DNA from: Caldifarciminota bacterium
Lineage (GTDB): Bacteria; Hydrothermota; Tepidihabitantia; B3-TA06
Length of the DNA stretch: 40,182 nucleotides
Assembly (NCBI GenBank): GCA_016934635.1
Contig: JAFGSK010000088.1
Coordinates: 1-40,182 of the forward strand
Direction: 5' to 3'
The notes under the pieces are model-generated. The model ran no database searches and was not told where the DNA came from. It saw only the letters and a list, made by a program, of their open reading frames with translations. Positions 22,911 through 31,389 of this stretch are shown here, piece after piece (within the stretch, counting starts at the first letter, position 1; each line of letters starts with the position of its first letter). Made by a program: the position numbers and the translations under genes.

Positions 22911-23515
22911 TGAAGGAACGCAGCGTGGCAGATGTTCTAGCAGATCTTGCAACAGAGCGCAGAATCCTGGACGGTGAAATAAAAAGACAAAGCTTCTACT
23001 GCACCAGACTCAATCGGGTTATCGCCCCGGCTGAATGCCACGACTGCTTTGCCTCGCTTCCATATACCGAGCGATTGATGCGCTGGAACGAGAATCGTAT
23101 GCTCTGCATCCAAGTACACGGAAGGGAAATATACGAAACAAAGAGACAACGGGATGTTAAACCTAGCGTGCTACCAAGCCCTGCTAGATCGAGCCTGGTT
23201 CCGGCTTCAGACGATCGAAAGGAACATCTCGATTATTCGATTGAGGATTATCTCAGCCGGGGGCTTCTCGAGTTTCTCTTGGATCTCGACTCGATGACCG
23301 AACGTTTCCAGACCTGGCAAGAGAGCCTTCCTGAGGCCGCCAGGCGGCGCGTACACCAGAGCCTTGAGCTCCAGGAGATGATCCTGTGGTTTGCGGAGCG
23401 TCTTGCAGATTTTCGACTTTCACTTCTGGGCATCGGTCGCATGAATAAAGAAGATAAAAAAACAAAGGAGGAAAGATGTGGGGTGAAGAACTCACAATCA
23501 ATCTTTTCGGGATGA
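22910..23515 (+). CDS. Unknown early protein with Cys motif
   Basis: A 201-residue protein of no recognised family. The ATG overlaps the Gam stop (TAATG), so it is coupled. Residues ~29-46 contain a C-x13-C-x2-C pattern (CTRLNRVIAPAECHDC), which could bind zinc or be chance. Residues ~105-180 are helical and charged. Its last 40 bp overlap the next gene. No signal peptide is seen. It occupies the early region where Mu-like phages have many small unknown genes. Confidence 0.5.
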   Translation: MKERSVADVLADLATERRILDGEIKRQSFYCTRLNRVIAPAECHDCFASLPYTERLMRWNENRMLCIQVHGREIYETKRQRDVKPSVLPSPARSSLVPASDDRKEHLDYSIEDYLSRGLLEFLLDLDSMTERFQTWQESLPEAARRRVHQSLELQEMILWFAERLADFRLSLLGIGRMNKEDKKTKEERCGVKNSQSIFSG

Positions 23516-23781
23516 CGCTTCTTGGAAGCGTTATAGTTGCAGCTATAGTAGCCAAACTTAAAGTCTGGCTTGGAACCAAGGGCTGGTTAAATACGTTACT
23601 TGCTCTTATCGTAGGTACAGCCCTTGGAGCGCTGACCTATCTTGCAGAACTTCTGTTCCTTAAACTGGGTGTGATAGGTCAGGCGATGCCGCTTGTGGTT
23701 GCCCTGGTACAAGGCCTATTCTCAGGAGGTATCGCGGCAGGATTGTGGAAAGCTGCCCGAAGCCTTAACAAGAAGGGATGA
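23476..23781 (+). CDS. Holin-like membrane protein
   Basis: A 101-residue protein with about three hydrophobic segments (~10-28, ~39-60, ~68-90) and a basic C-terminus (KAARSLNKKG). AGGAGGAAAG precedes the ATG. Size, topology and the spanin-like neighbour fit a phage holin, but no lysin gene is seen nearby, so a general small membrane protein is possible. Confidence 0.5.
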   Translation: MWGEELTINLFGMTLLGSVIVAAIVAKLKVWLGTKGWLNTLLALIVGTALGALTYLAELLFLKLGVIGQAMPLVVALVQGLFSGGIAAGLWKAARSLNKKG

Positions 23782-23785
23782 AACC

Positions 23786-24112
23786 ATGCCTAAAGGACAG
23801 CCTGTCTTCGTGCGAATATCCTTCATCTTATCCGCGCTGCTTCTGATCCTGGCCTCAGCCGGAGCTGCGTTTGTTTCAGGTTATGGACTGTGTTTTCGCA
23901 AGTTCAGCGATGCCTATTCCGACCTCAGTATACTAAAGGCTCGTGCAGTTGAACTGGAAGAAGAGATCCTGCATTTGAAGAACTACGCGATCCTGATCGA
24001 CGCTCTAACCACCAGGGGCAATGCGGCCAAAGAGCTTGTGAAGCTGCCTTGTGAATCTTCGTCATTCTCACGAGGTCAAGATACCTTGCCTCGAGACGAG
24101 CCAGCGAGGTGA
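23786..24112 (+). CDS. Spanin-like single-pass protein
   Basis: A 108-residue protein from ATG at 23786, preceded by AAGGG. An N-terminal membrane helix (residues ~10-32) is followed by a coiled-coil-like segment (LSILKARAVELEEEILHLKN) and a Cys-bearing tail. The plan resembles an inner-membrane Rz-type spanin beside a holin, but the overlapping Rz1 lipoprotein is not evident. Low-moderate support. Confidence 0.4.
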   Translation: MPKGQPVFVRISFILSALLLILASAGAAFVSGYGLCFRKFSDAYSDLSILKARAVELEEEILHLKNYAILIDALTTRGNAAKELVKLPCESSSFSRGQDTLPRDEPAR

Positions 24113-24116
24113 GTAC

Positions 24117-24449
24117 ATGCATCTTTTAAAGATTCGTGAAGCCGCACTCGCCTTGGGTTGCCACCCTTTTTCCCTTTACGGCGCAATCTACGAGGGTCGG
24201 GTCAAGGCCGTGAAGTTCAAAGGCAACCTGCGGGTCAAGGCCGACGATGTAGAGGAGCTTCTGGTCAGAAGAGAGAAAATGCGTTCGAGACTTTCGGTAC
24301 GCGAGGTCAGCCGTATTCTGGACTGCTCCACTTCGACCGTGCTCCGTCTCATTCACAAACGTATGCTGCCGGCTGAACTTTCGGGGAAATCTTACTGGAT
24401 CGACCCAGCCAAGCTCGAAGAATATGTTTTGTCCTTACCAAACGTATAA
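24117..24449 (+). CDS. Tandem excisionase-family HTH protein
   Basis: A 110-residue protein from ATG at 24117, preceded by GAGGTGAG; an earlier frame overlaps the previous gene. It has two copies of the HTH_17/excisionase-like fold: residues ~2-50 (LLKIREAALALGCHPFSLYG) and ~62-108 (LSVREVSRILDCSTSTVLRL, then YWIDPAKLEEYV). Each ends in the beta-wing with a partner-binding helix. Such proteins bind DNA and act as excisionases or regulators. The target is unknown; it sits between the lysis-like genes and the portal. Confidence 0.65.
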   Translation: MHLLKIREAALALGCHPFSLYGAIYEGRVKAVKFKGNLRVKADDVEELLVRREKMRSRLSVREVSRILDCSTSTVLRLIHKRMLPAELSGKSYWIDPAKLEEYVLSLPNV

Positions 24450-24451
24450 AT

Positions 24452-24479
24452 GCATCCCGATCCCTTTGCCTCGGGATGC
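24452..24479. other. Hairpin before the portal gene
   Basis: GCATCCCGA pairs with TCGGGATGC around a 10-base loop. No T-run follows. It may limit read-through into the portal gene. Confidence 0.5.
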
Positions 24480-24500
24480 GGGAATTAAGCAGGAGATCAG

Positions 24501-25655
24501 ATGAAACCGATACAGAAAGAGGTTAGCGCCTCGACCGGCACTTACTCCTGGATAGGCAGCATTCTGGATAGAATGCCCTGTACGACCCCGAGCTTCCTTG
24601 AGCGCCACCAGGGGCAAGGCCTGTGGGACGTTTTTGGGGAGATGATGCACGATCCCCATATCCAGAGCACCTTCCGCTCTCGTCGGGCAGGAGTGGCCGG
24701 AAGGCCATGGGAGGTCGTTGCTGCCGATGATTCCGAAAACGCCCGGAAAGTCAGAGATTTCGTAAAGAAAACTCTTGCCGGAATACCCAACTTCGAGCAT
24801 GCCCTGGCGCATCTACTTAAGGCAATACCTTACGGTCATAGCGTAGCCGAGATCATGTGGCGCATCGATCCGGACGGGATCAGGGTAGACGCCCTCAGAA
24901 CCCGAAGGGCAGAACGTTTTCTGTTGGATACCGACGGTAAACTGAGACTTATCGACTCCGAGGACGGCCAGGCTCGTAATCTACCGGACCGAAAATTCAT
25001 CTGCCACCGGCACGAACCGCAGGACGACGTGCCCTACGCATCTCCTTTGCTCCTCAGCCTGTACTGGCCTTGGTATTTCAAGAAACACGCCTCCTCGTTC
25101 TGGATGGTACTGGCCGAAAAGTTCGGCATCCCAAGTGTGATCGGCCGCTATCCCGCGCATTTTACCGACGCCGACGTACGAAATCTTGTCAGGGCTTTAC
25201 AGAACCTGCAGCAGGACTCGGTCGCAGCCGTACCTCAAGACACCCAGGTGGAGCTCGAATCGATTCAGGTAGGCGAAAAGGGCAGTTTCTTCCGCGAGCT
25301 TCTGGACTTCTGTAACGCCGAGATATCAAAGACCGTACTGGGCGGCACCCTGACTCAGGATGTAGGCAAGGTGGGTTCCTACGCGGCGTCTCGGACCCAC
25401 CAAGAGGTGCGCCAGGAGATAATCGCCGCGGACGCCCGGCTCCTGCAAACCACCCTCAACTCGACCCTCCTAAGATGGATAACCGACTTCAACTACGGAC
25501 CCGACACCCAGGCTCCCCAATTCGTGATAGACTACCTGCCTGCAAGGGGGACACCTGAGTTCGCCCAGACCTTAAAGACTCTTTCGGAGATCGGCTACAA
25601 GGTGCCTGAGAGCTTCATCGCCCGAACCTTCGGACTGCCGGAAGGGGAAAAATGA
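24501..25655 (+). CDS. Phage portal protein, DUF935 / Mu gp29-like
   Basis: A 384-residue protein. Residues ~40-70 (LWDVFGEMMHDPHIQSTFRS) and YGHSVAEIMWRIDPDG are DUF935 signatures, with SPLLLSLYWPWYFKKHASSF and FGIPSVIGRYP in the core. Mu gp29 is about 512 residues; this copy is shorter and stops after a GYKVPESFIARTFGLPEGE end. The missing part may be C-terminal. It is the portal through which DNA enters the head. AGGAG lies before the ATG. No terminase or gp30 gene is next to it. Confidence 0.8.
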   Translation: MKPIQKEVSASTGTYSWIGSILDRMPCTTPSFLERHQGQGLWDVFGEMMHDPHIQSTFRSRRAGVAGRPWEVVAADDSENARKVRDFVKKTLAGIPNFEHALAHLLKAIPYGHSVAEIMWRIDPDGIRVDALRTRRAERFLLDTDGKLRLIDSEDGQARNLPDRKFICHRHEPQDDVPYASPLLLSLYWPWYFKKHASSFWMVLAEKFGIPSVIGRYPAHFTDADVRNLVRALQNLQQDSVAAVPQDTQVELESIQVGEKGSFFRELLDFCNAEISKTVLGGTLTQDVGKVGSYAASRTHQEVRQEIIAADARLLQTTLNSTLLRWITDFNYGPDTQAPQFVIDYLPARGTPEFAQTLKTLSEIGYKVPESFIARTFGLPEGEK

Positions 25656-25707
25656 GGAATAAACATTGTGAGTGCTCCATCTTTGAAAGGTGGGGCACTT
25701 ACTACCC

Positions 25708-25735
25708 TTGACAAATCCCAGTTATAAACTATACT
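25708..25735 (+). promoter_or_regulatory. Promoter of the small gene / SDH protease pair
   Basis: TTGACA (25708-25713), a 16-bp spacer and TATACT (25730-25735). Confidence 0.6.
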
Positions 25736-25758
25736 TAAGTTGATAAAGGAGGCAGGTA

Positions 25759-25989
25759 ATGTCAAAGACAGGCGACAAACAAAAAGAGGATAGGGGTACA
25801 GAGTTCTATCCAAGCCCTGAACGGATGCACGAGATTGAAGAGATGTTTAGGAAGATGGAGCTTGACACTGAAGAGAAAAGGAGGGGAATCCTGTCGCAGG
25901 GATCAGTATTACAAGAGGATGAATCAACCTCGGAATGCTGGGTAACTAGTTTATCCGATTCCACAGAACCTTATACACCAGAAGAATAA
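25759..25989 (+). CDS. Small acidic protein upstream of the SDH-type protease
   Basis: A 76-residue Glu/Lys/Ser-rich protein with no recognised family. AAAGGAGG lies 6 nt before the ATG. The helix PSPERMHEIEEMFRKMELDT occupies residues ~18-38. Its stop is 2 bp before the protease ATG, so the pair is probably one operon. No signal or membrane segment. Confidence 0.5.
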   Translation: MSKTGDKQKEDRGTEFYPSPERMHEIEEMFRKMELDTEEKRRGILSQGSVLQEDESTSECWVTSLSDSTEPYTPEE

Positions 25990-25991
25990 CA

Positions 25992-26900
25992 ATGCCGAAT
26001 TGGAAACAGATACTTGACGAAATAAAATCTGTCGGTGGAACCCATGATATTATTCGTCGTAAATACTTAAGAAAGCTACAAAATCTGACAGGGAGGAATG
26101 TTATCGCTTACTACTCTGGTTGGCTTCAGAAAAGTGGATCAACTAAAGGGGGTGAAATAGATTTTGGAATTCATGATAAAGATAAGAATGGCTTGATGAC
26201 ATGTTGTCACAAGCTTGAAAGAGAGAAAGGATTAGATTTATTACTACATACACCTGGTGGTGAAGCAGCAGCAACAGAATCACTTGTTGATTATCTTCGA
26301 TCTATGTTTGATACGAATATCAGAGCAATAATACCTCAAATTGCCATGTCAGGTGGAACAATGATAGCATGTGCATGCGGGAAAGTACTTATGGGGAAAC
26401 ACTCAAATCTAGGACCAATAGACCCTCAGATTTTAGGGCTTGCAGCTCATGGTGTTATTGAAGAATTCAATAAAGCACGACAAGAAATACTTGCTAATGA
26501 GATAAGTTTTAGATTATGGCAGCCAATTTTAGCCCATTACCACCCTACACTTATAGGTGAGTGCCAAAAAGCTATTGACTGGTCAAGAGAAATGGTTAGG
26601 GATTGGTTGATTACAGGAATGTTCAGGGATGATAAGGATGCTTCTTCAAAAGCGGATAGAATAGTATCGGAACTCGCTGATCATTCTCTTACAAAATCTC
26701 ATGCACGGCATATTTCTATGAGGCAAGCTAAGGAACTAGGCCTTAAAGTATTTCCTTTCGACGGAGAAGGGAATGATAAACTTCAAGAGGCGATTCTATC
26801 TGTCCATCATGCTTTTATTTTGACCTTCGATGCCTCCCGTGCCTATAAGATTATTGAAAACCATAAAGGAATCGCTTACGTCAGTACGATAAGAGCGTAA
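25992..26900 (+). CDS. SDH_sah / SppA-like serine protease
   Basis: A 302-residue protein with the ClpP-crotonase fold of the serine dehydrogenase proteinase (SDH_sah) family. Residues ~82-103 (LDLLLHTPGGEAAATESLVD) contain the TPGG oxyanion loop. Residues ~113-146 contain AMSGGT with the likely nucleophile Ser120, then GKHSNLGPIDPQ. No signal peptide or membrane helix, so it may be cytosolic. It is AT-rich compared with its phage neighbours, suggesting transfer. It has no strong own ribosome site and may be translated by coupling to the small gene before it. The substrate is unknown. Confidence 0.7.
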   Translation: MPNWKQILDEIKSVGGTHDIIRRKYLRKLQNLTGRNVIAYYSGWLQKSGSTKGGEIDFGIHDKDKNGLMTCCHKLEREKGLDLLLHTPGGEAAATESLVDYLRSMFDTNIRAIIPQIAMSGGTMIACACGKVLMGKHSNLGPIDPQILGLAAHGVIEEFNKARQEILANEISFRLWQPILAHYHPTLIGECQKAIDWSREMVRDWLITGMFRDDKDASSKADRIVSELADHSLTKSHARHISMRQAKELGLKVFPFDGEGNDKLQEAILSVHHAFILTFDASRAYKIIENHKGIAYVSTIRA

Positions 26901-26969
26901 AAATCATTATTCCATAAACGGTATTGATTCTACCCACCTTCTGTGTTTTTTTCAATATCCCCCAAAAAT

Positions 26970-27141
26970 TTCTATGACGAGGTATTCGACCCATCCGAGT
27001 GCAAAGTTAGAGAGGTCCTCTTATCTTCACTATCCGGACAAATCACCTAACTCGGAACAAGTGATTACTCACCAGGGGTATACTCAATCCGCTACTTCTA
27101 CGATAGAGCAATGGCGACCGAAAAGGTAGTGCTCATTAAAT
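26970..27141 (+). pseudogene. Decayed C-terminus of a secreted protein
   Basis: In one plus frame the segment reads CKVREVLLSSLSGQIT, an in-frame TAA at 27048-27050, then SPGVYSIRYFYDRAMATEKV and VLIK. This is the end pattern of FlgD/Por-type secreted-protein C-terminal domains (Gly/Val-Tyr, then KvvlI). It lacks a start and is interrupted. It may be what remained next to the IS insertion. Confidence 0.45.
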
Positions 27142-27240
27142 TACGCTCTTACATTTATGTAAAGATGCGATTGACAGAAGTTACACCGTAGGCTAACTTC
27201 CGGAATGGACAACACCATGTACCCGCCCTTTTTTACACAA

Positions 27241-28224
27241 GGGTCTTGTATAGTTTAGTATCGAACTTCTAAGCATAATTTGGCTTCCTCATAAGTATTT
27301 CTACTAGTTTATTCACCTGCTGGGCAAAAGTCAACCCTCTGTAGTTGTATCTGAATTCCATCTCCTTTAAGTAATATTCCCAGTTCCTCTTTCTGATACC
27401 CTTATAGGTATTCATGTTCGTTTTCGACAAACCCCAAAAACCCTCCATTCCGTTGACGTGAACCTTACCTGAAACATATTCTCCTTTACCGTGAGCTACG
27501 CGACTGTGGGCATATCCTAAACCTACCAATCCGTTGTATCCCTTCCAGGCATCTGAAAATATCTCACTTTCCTTGTCTGCAATCTTGGCAATAATCGCCT
27601 CCAATGTGTCGGCTTCAAAGTCGTCAATCAATCTTAGATATACCTTCCCACCGTTGCGCTTGTAGATACCGAAAACCGGCTGTTTACGCTCCTTTGCGCC
27701 CCTGCCACGCTTGTTTTGACTTTGCTCACACAACAACGCCTTGGCACGCTTCCTTAGATTCTCCCACTTGCCGCCATACAACGCCTCGTCAGCTTCATAA
27801 ACTCCCTTCTCCTTCTCCCAAGTAACATCGCTGTAGTTTACCAACGCTCTCCTTATCGTATGGTAAGGGAAAAGTATCTGTTGATGCCGAGTGGTCCCTA
27901 ACAACTTGTGCGCCTTGTTTGCAGAATGAGATAACACAAAACACCAGAGAATCTCATACCAAAACCTCAACGATGACCGGCTGCGATGAAGGTAGGTGTT
28001 ACCGGTTAGAGAGAAAATTTCCCAACAACGCCTGCATCTGTAGACGTTTTTTCCCTTGTCTTGTATGTATATTCGATCAGAATTACAATGATCACACCGT
28101 ACATATTTGCCGTATTTTGCTTCCAAGAAAATTCTCCTGATTTCTTGTAAGGTCAAATCCGCTGAATACACTGAGTGACAACACATTGCTCAGTATTTCC
28201 TCGTTATTTAACTATACAAGACCC
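27241..28224. mobile_element. Intact IS1595-type insertion sequence
   Basis: A 984-bp element holding one transposase gene. The ends share GGGTCTTGTATAGTT (left from 27241; right, read inward from 28224) with further partial match. The heptamer TACACAA abuts both ends (27234-27240 and 28225-28231), like a target duplication of 7 bp; IS1595 elements usually make 8, so one base may differ. Confidence 0.8.
27269..28186 (-). CDS. IS1595-family transposase
   Basis: A 305-residue protein. Residues ~31-54 are a zinc ribbon (C31, C34, C51, C54; CDHC and CRRC). The DDE residues are visible: D133 in EADEALYGG, D212 in SDAWKGY, E248 in NGMEGFWGLSK. These are the IS1595 features. It lies fully inside the matching terminal repeats, so the element may still move. 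Confidence 0.85.
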   Translation of the reverse strand: MCCHSVYSADLTLQEIRRIFLEAKYGKYVRCDHCNSDRIYIQDKGKNVYRCRRCWEIFSLTGNTYLHRSRSSLRFWYEILWCFVLSHSANKAHKLLGTTRHQQILFPYHTIRRALVNYSDVTWEKEKGVYEADEALYGGKWENLRKRAKALLCEQSQNKRGRGAKERKQPVFGIYKRNGGKVYLRLIDDFEADTLEAIIAKIADKESEIFSDAWKGYNGLVGLGYAHSRVAHGKGEYVSGKVHVNGMEGFWGLSKTNMNTYKGIRKRNWEYYLKEMEFRYNYRGLTFAQQVNKLVEILMRKPNYA

Positions 28225-28259
28225 TACACAAATATATTCCTTAGCTCAGTGAAGCACCG

Positions 28260-28294
28260 CCGAATTAAAGAAATTAACATATTTTTTAATTCGG
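28260..28294. other. AT-rich hairpin after the IS
   Basis: CCGAATTAAA (28260-28269) pairs with TTTAATTCGG (28285-28294) around 15 bases; the loop ends in a T run. It may be a terminator left in the gap between the IS and the next gene (28225-28453). Nothing else is recognised there apart from a possible TTGACA at 28358 and a GC-rich GCGCC-GCA-GGCGC hairpin just before the next gene. Confidence 0.4.
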
Positions 28295-28453
28295 TATCCC
28301 ATTTTGACCGCGGTTGAAATTTTTTTCAATCGCCCCGATTATCCGAAGCGAAAAAACTTGACAACCGGCAAAACTCTAATAAGTTTAGGTGGAAATATGA
28401 CGATCGAGGTCACGATCTTTACGCGCCGCAGGCGCGGAAAGGAGCCCTAAATT

Positions 28454-29080
28454 ATGGGTTGGCTGGAAGACAAGATCCAAAAGTGGACCAGGTTAATCGA
28501 AGAGCACACGGGTCAAGGGATAAGCGAGAAGGTCTTGGCTGGAGAGGGGATTCTGGCACAAGCAACACCAGAACAACGCGCGGAATGGTCGCTTCAAGCG
28601 ATGGAACGTTTTCGAGAGTTGGTTCCGGACCTGAAGGTTCGGGAGCGAATAATGGTTGAGCGCTCGTGCGTCTTCACCGAGGAGTTCGGTGAAGAGCCTT
28701 TGCTGAAACTCAGGCAGATATACGCCGATACCGGCTCCATCGAGGCGGTCATCGACGAGATGTGTGCCGATACCTACAAGTACGCACGGCCATATGTTGA
28801 AAACAACGTAATCTACGAAACCAAGAATCCGAGGTTTCCTGAGGAGTTCGAGAAAGCGGCGACACCTGAGGAAAAAAGAAAAGCGTACTGCCACTGTCCG
28901 CTGGCAGGGAAAGGTGAAGTTCCTATGGACCCTACCTACTGCTTTTGCGGCGGAGGCTGGTACAAGGGCATCTGGGAGTTCATCCTCGAAAGAGAAGTCC
29001 AGATCAAACTACTCAAATCGGTAATGAAGGGAGACGAGCGCTGCACCTTTGCCGTAATCCTATCCCCAAATACTTCATGA
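28454..29080 (+). CDS. ATC-hydrolase-like / DUF6144-type protein
   Basis: A 208-residue cytosolic-looking protein. The C-terminal ~65 residues carry a Cys-rich pattern: YCHCPLAGKGEVPMDPTYCF, CGGGWYKGIWEFILE, then GDERCTFAV, resembling the L-2-amino-thiazoline-4-carboxylate hydrolase-like families, where this region forms the active site. The N-terminal part is helical. It follows an AAAGGAG site. The exact substrate is unknown. No strong operon link to the next gene. Confidence 0.55.
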   Translation: MGWLEDKIQKWTRLIEEHTGQGISEKVLAGEGILAQATPEQRAEWSLQAMERFRELVPDLKVRERIMVERSCVFTEEFGEEPLLKLRQIYADTGSIEAVIDEMCADTYKYARPYVENNVIYETKNPRFPEEFEKAATPEEKRKAYCHCPLAGKGEVPMDPTYCFCGGGWYKGIWEFILEREVQIKLLKSVMKGDERCTFAVILSPNTS

Positions 29081-29172
29081 AGGATAATTAATAACACGGA
29101 GAATGTGATGAACATCTATTTTATGCATGAATGCGATCTTTTCTTGCTTCCAGCAAGAAAAGGAGCACGATA

Positions 29173-29979
29173 ATGAAAATCTTTGTCGTTTGTGATCTTG
29201 AGGGGACGGCCGGGGTGGTGGACATGCGAAGGCAATGTGGGCTGGAAGGACCTTACTACATCCAGGCACGTAAGATGGCTACCCTGGAACTCAACGCATT
29301 AGCGGAAGGAGCGCTCGAGGGCGGAGCAACCGAGATCCGAGCCTGGGACGGCCACTGCAACTTCCCGGCAGGACTGGACGTGGAGCTCGTTCATCCGGCT
29401 TGCAGACTGGTTATGGGATCGGGGGACGGAGGGCCTCAAGGATTGGATGATAGTTTTGACGCACTGTTTCAACTGGGCCTGCACGCGATGGCCGGAACAT
29501 CAAAGGCAGTGCTTGCCCACAGCTTTACCCCGAATATTGCGGAGTGCAGCGTGAACGGGATGCCTGTGGGCGAGATATGGATGAACGCCTACCTTGCCGG
29601 TTCATATGACGTGCCGTTTGTCTTTATCGCAGGGGATAGGGCGGCAGCCGAGGAAGCAAAAGAGATTGTGCCCGAAGTCGAAACCGCAGTGGTCAAGGAA
29701 GGACTGTCTGCTGATCCGGTTCCTGTGTTCAAGGTTGCACCGGCAATTACATTAGCGCCTGAAAAGGCCCGCGAGGTGATTCGTGACGCAGCAAAACGCG
29801 CCATGAGCAAGATTGGAAAGATTAAGCCCTACAAGATGAAGCCTCCGTATGTCTGCCGTACGACGTTCCGGGACCCCAAGTTCGCGGAGCGTGCCAAATC
29901 ACAGCCCGGGGTGAAACTTACAGACGCGGTTACGGTGGAGATTGAGCGTTCCGACCACCCCTGGGTCGTTATTCTTTAG
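29173..29979 (+). CDS. dppA: M55-family D-aminopeptidase (DppA-like)
   Basis: A 268-residue protein from ATG at 29173, preceded by AAGGAG. It opens with MKIFVVCDLEGTAGVVD; the DxE pair (Asp8, Glu10) is part of the zinc site of M55 peptidases. EIRAWDGHCNFPAG and LAHSFTPNIAECSVNGMPVG follow, as in the family. DppA-type enzymes cleave D-amino-acid peptides. No signal peptide, so it acts in the cytosol. It precedes an MFS transporter with its own promoter. Confidence 0.85.
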   Translation: MKIFVVCDLEGTAGVVDMRRQCGLEGPYYIQARKMATLELNALAEGALEGGATEIRAWDGHCNFPAGLDVELVHPACRLVMGSGDGGPQGLDDSFDALFQLGLHAMAGTSKAVLAHSFTPNIAECSVNGMPVGEIWMNAYLAGSYDVPFVFIAGDRAAAEEAKEIVPEVETAVVKEGLSADPVPVFKVAPAITLAPEKAREVIRDAAKRAMSKIGKIKPYKMKPPYVCRTTFRDPKFAERAKSQPGVKLTDAVTVEIERSDHPWVVIL

Positions 29980-30021
29980 GATACCTCTGACCAAACCAGC
30001 TACACTTATACATACGCTCAA

Positions 30022-30050
30022 TTGACCTGATTCAAAAACCTGGATATAAT
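30022..30050 (+). promoter_or_regulatory. Promoter of the MFS gene
   Basis: TTGACC (30022-30027), a 17-bp spacer and TATAAT (30045-30050). Confidence 0.6.
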
Positions 30051-30084
30051 CTAATATGATTGTCCGCGGGTCAGGGGTTAGTAA

Positions 30085-31299
30085 GTGAAATTCAAGGGAT
30101 TAAAGGCGTTCCTGGACACCTCCAGGGACGTAAAACTCCTTATCCTGAGCGGGTTCTTTCTGGGTTTCGGGTTTACCGGATTCGGGCTTATTTTGAACCT
30201 CTATCTCAAGGCGCTTGGCTATGGAGAGGGCATCATCGGCACCTTCCTCTCTGTCCGGACCCTTGCGACGATGATAGTAACCATCCCTGCGGCTTTCCTC
30301 ATGAGGCGCTGGAGGCTCAAGCCGGTGATGCTCGTTTCAAGCGCCCTCGCCGCTCTTGGGGCCCTGCTCGTCGTATACTTCCCACAGGCCACATGGATAG
30401 CCGCAGGCATGATAATCGTGGGACTCATGGGCTCATTCTCCGGGGTCATTGGCGGGCCCATGATAATGAAAGGCACTACATACGAACACCGACCCTTCCT
30501 ATTTAGCATAAACTTCGCTCTGGGGCTCGTGTCAGGCATATTCGGCAATCTCCTCGCAGGCGGCCTGCCCGATATCCTCGCCCGCTACGGCTATTCACTG
30601 GAGCAGGGCTACAAATTGTCCCTCCTCGTGCACGTGGCCATAACCTTCCTCGCAGTCGTGCCGATATTTTTCATCAAAACCGAACGCGTCGTTGAAAACC
30701 ACACCGGACACTTCTTTCACGTAAAGACGCCCTGGGGAAAAATCCTGCTCCTCTCCTTCCCGCACGTCCTTGTGGGACTGGGCGCCGGGCTCACAATCCC
30801 CTTCCTCAATCTCTACTTCCGCGATAAGTTCTCGCTCACCCCGACCGGGCTCGGGGTGCTCTTCTCGGTGGTTCAGGTTCTCATGATCGCGGGGACCCTT
30901 GTGGCGCCCTACATCGCCTCGCGTTGGGGACGAATAAAGACTGTCATCGTTTTCCAGCTTCTGTCGGTGCCGTTCCTCTTCATCCTTTCTATCGCGGTGA
31001 ACGTCTGGCTCTCCATCGCCGCGTTCCTGGTGCGCGGGACGCTCATGAACATGGCTCAGCCCCTGGTTACGAACTTCTCCTTGGAGCAGACCCACGAGCA
31101 CGATCATCCTTTGATGTCCGGCATCATGACCGTCGCCTGGCTTGCCTCGTGGGGCGTGAGCGCGAACCTTGGCGGCGCTCTCATCGAGAAACTCGGCTAC
31201 TTCTGGCCGTTCAACTTCACCCTTGCCGCATACATCCTTTCCTCAGCCGCGTACTTCTTCCTGCTTTTGCCCATGGAACGGAACAGATCGTCTCGATAG
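30085..31299 (+). CDS. MFS transporter
   Basis: A 404-residue protein from GTG at 30085, with AGGGG upstream. About 12 hydrophobic segments are spread over the length, with the loop GYGEGIIGTFLSVRTLATMI near residues 49-70 and the basic MRRWRLKPVM at the first loop, as in the major facilitator superfamily. A second half has LTPTGLGVLFSVVQVLMIAG and ASRWGRIKT. The substrate is not evident. Proximity to the D-aminopeptidase could hint at peptides or amino acids, but is not evidence. Confidence 0.8.
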   Translation: MKFKGLKAFLDTSRDVKLLILSGFFLGFGFTGFGLILNLYLKALGYGEGIIGTFLSVRTLATMIVTIPAAFLMRRWRLKPVMLVSSALAALGALLVVYFPQATWIAAGMIIVGLMGSFSGVIGGPMIMKGTTYEHRPFLFSINFALGLVSGIFGNLLAGGLPDILARYGYSLEQGYKLSLLVHVAITFLAVVPIFFIKTERVVENHTGHFFHVKTPWGKILLLSFPHVLVGLGAGLTIPFLNLYFRDKFSLTPTGLGVLFSVVQVLMIAGTLVAPYIASRWGRIKTVIVFQLLSVPFLFILSIAVNVWLSIAAFLVRGTLMNMAQPLVTNFSLEQTHEHDHPLMSGIMTVAWLASWGVSANLGGALIEKLGYFWPFNFTLAAYILSSAAYFFLLLPMERNRSSR

Positions 31300-31389
31300 T
31301 ATAAAGACCTATTGTCAGTATACCAATTATCCTCCTGGTAAATCGTGGCGTTAGGGGGACGCGGGGAGGTGTTACGTGTGTGTTACGGG

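Noticed and set aside
28358..28385. TTGACA as promoter of the gene at 28454
   Set aside because: No convincing -10 at 16-18 bp; best candidates are 13 bp away or poor matches, so it was not listed.
30595..31107. 170-residue minus-strand frame
   Set aside because: Shadow of the MFS transporter.
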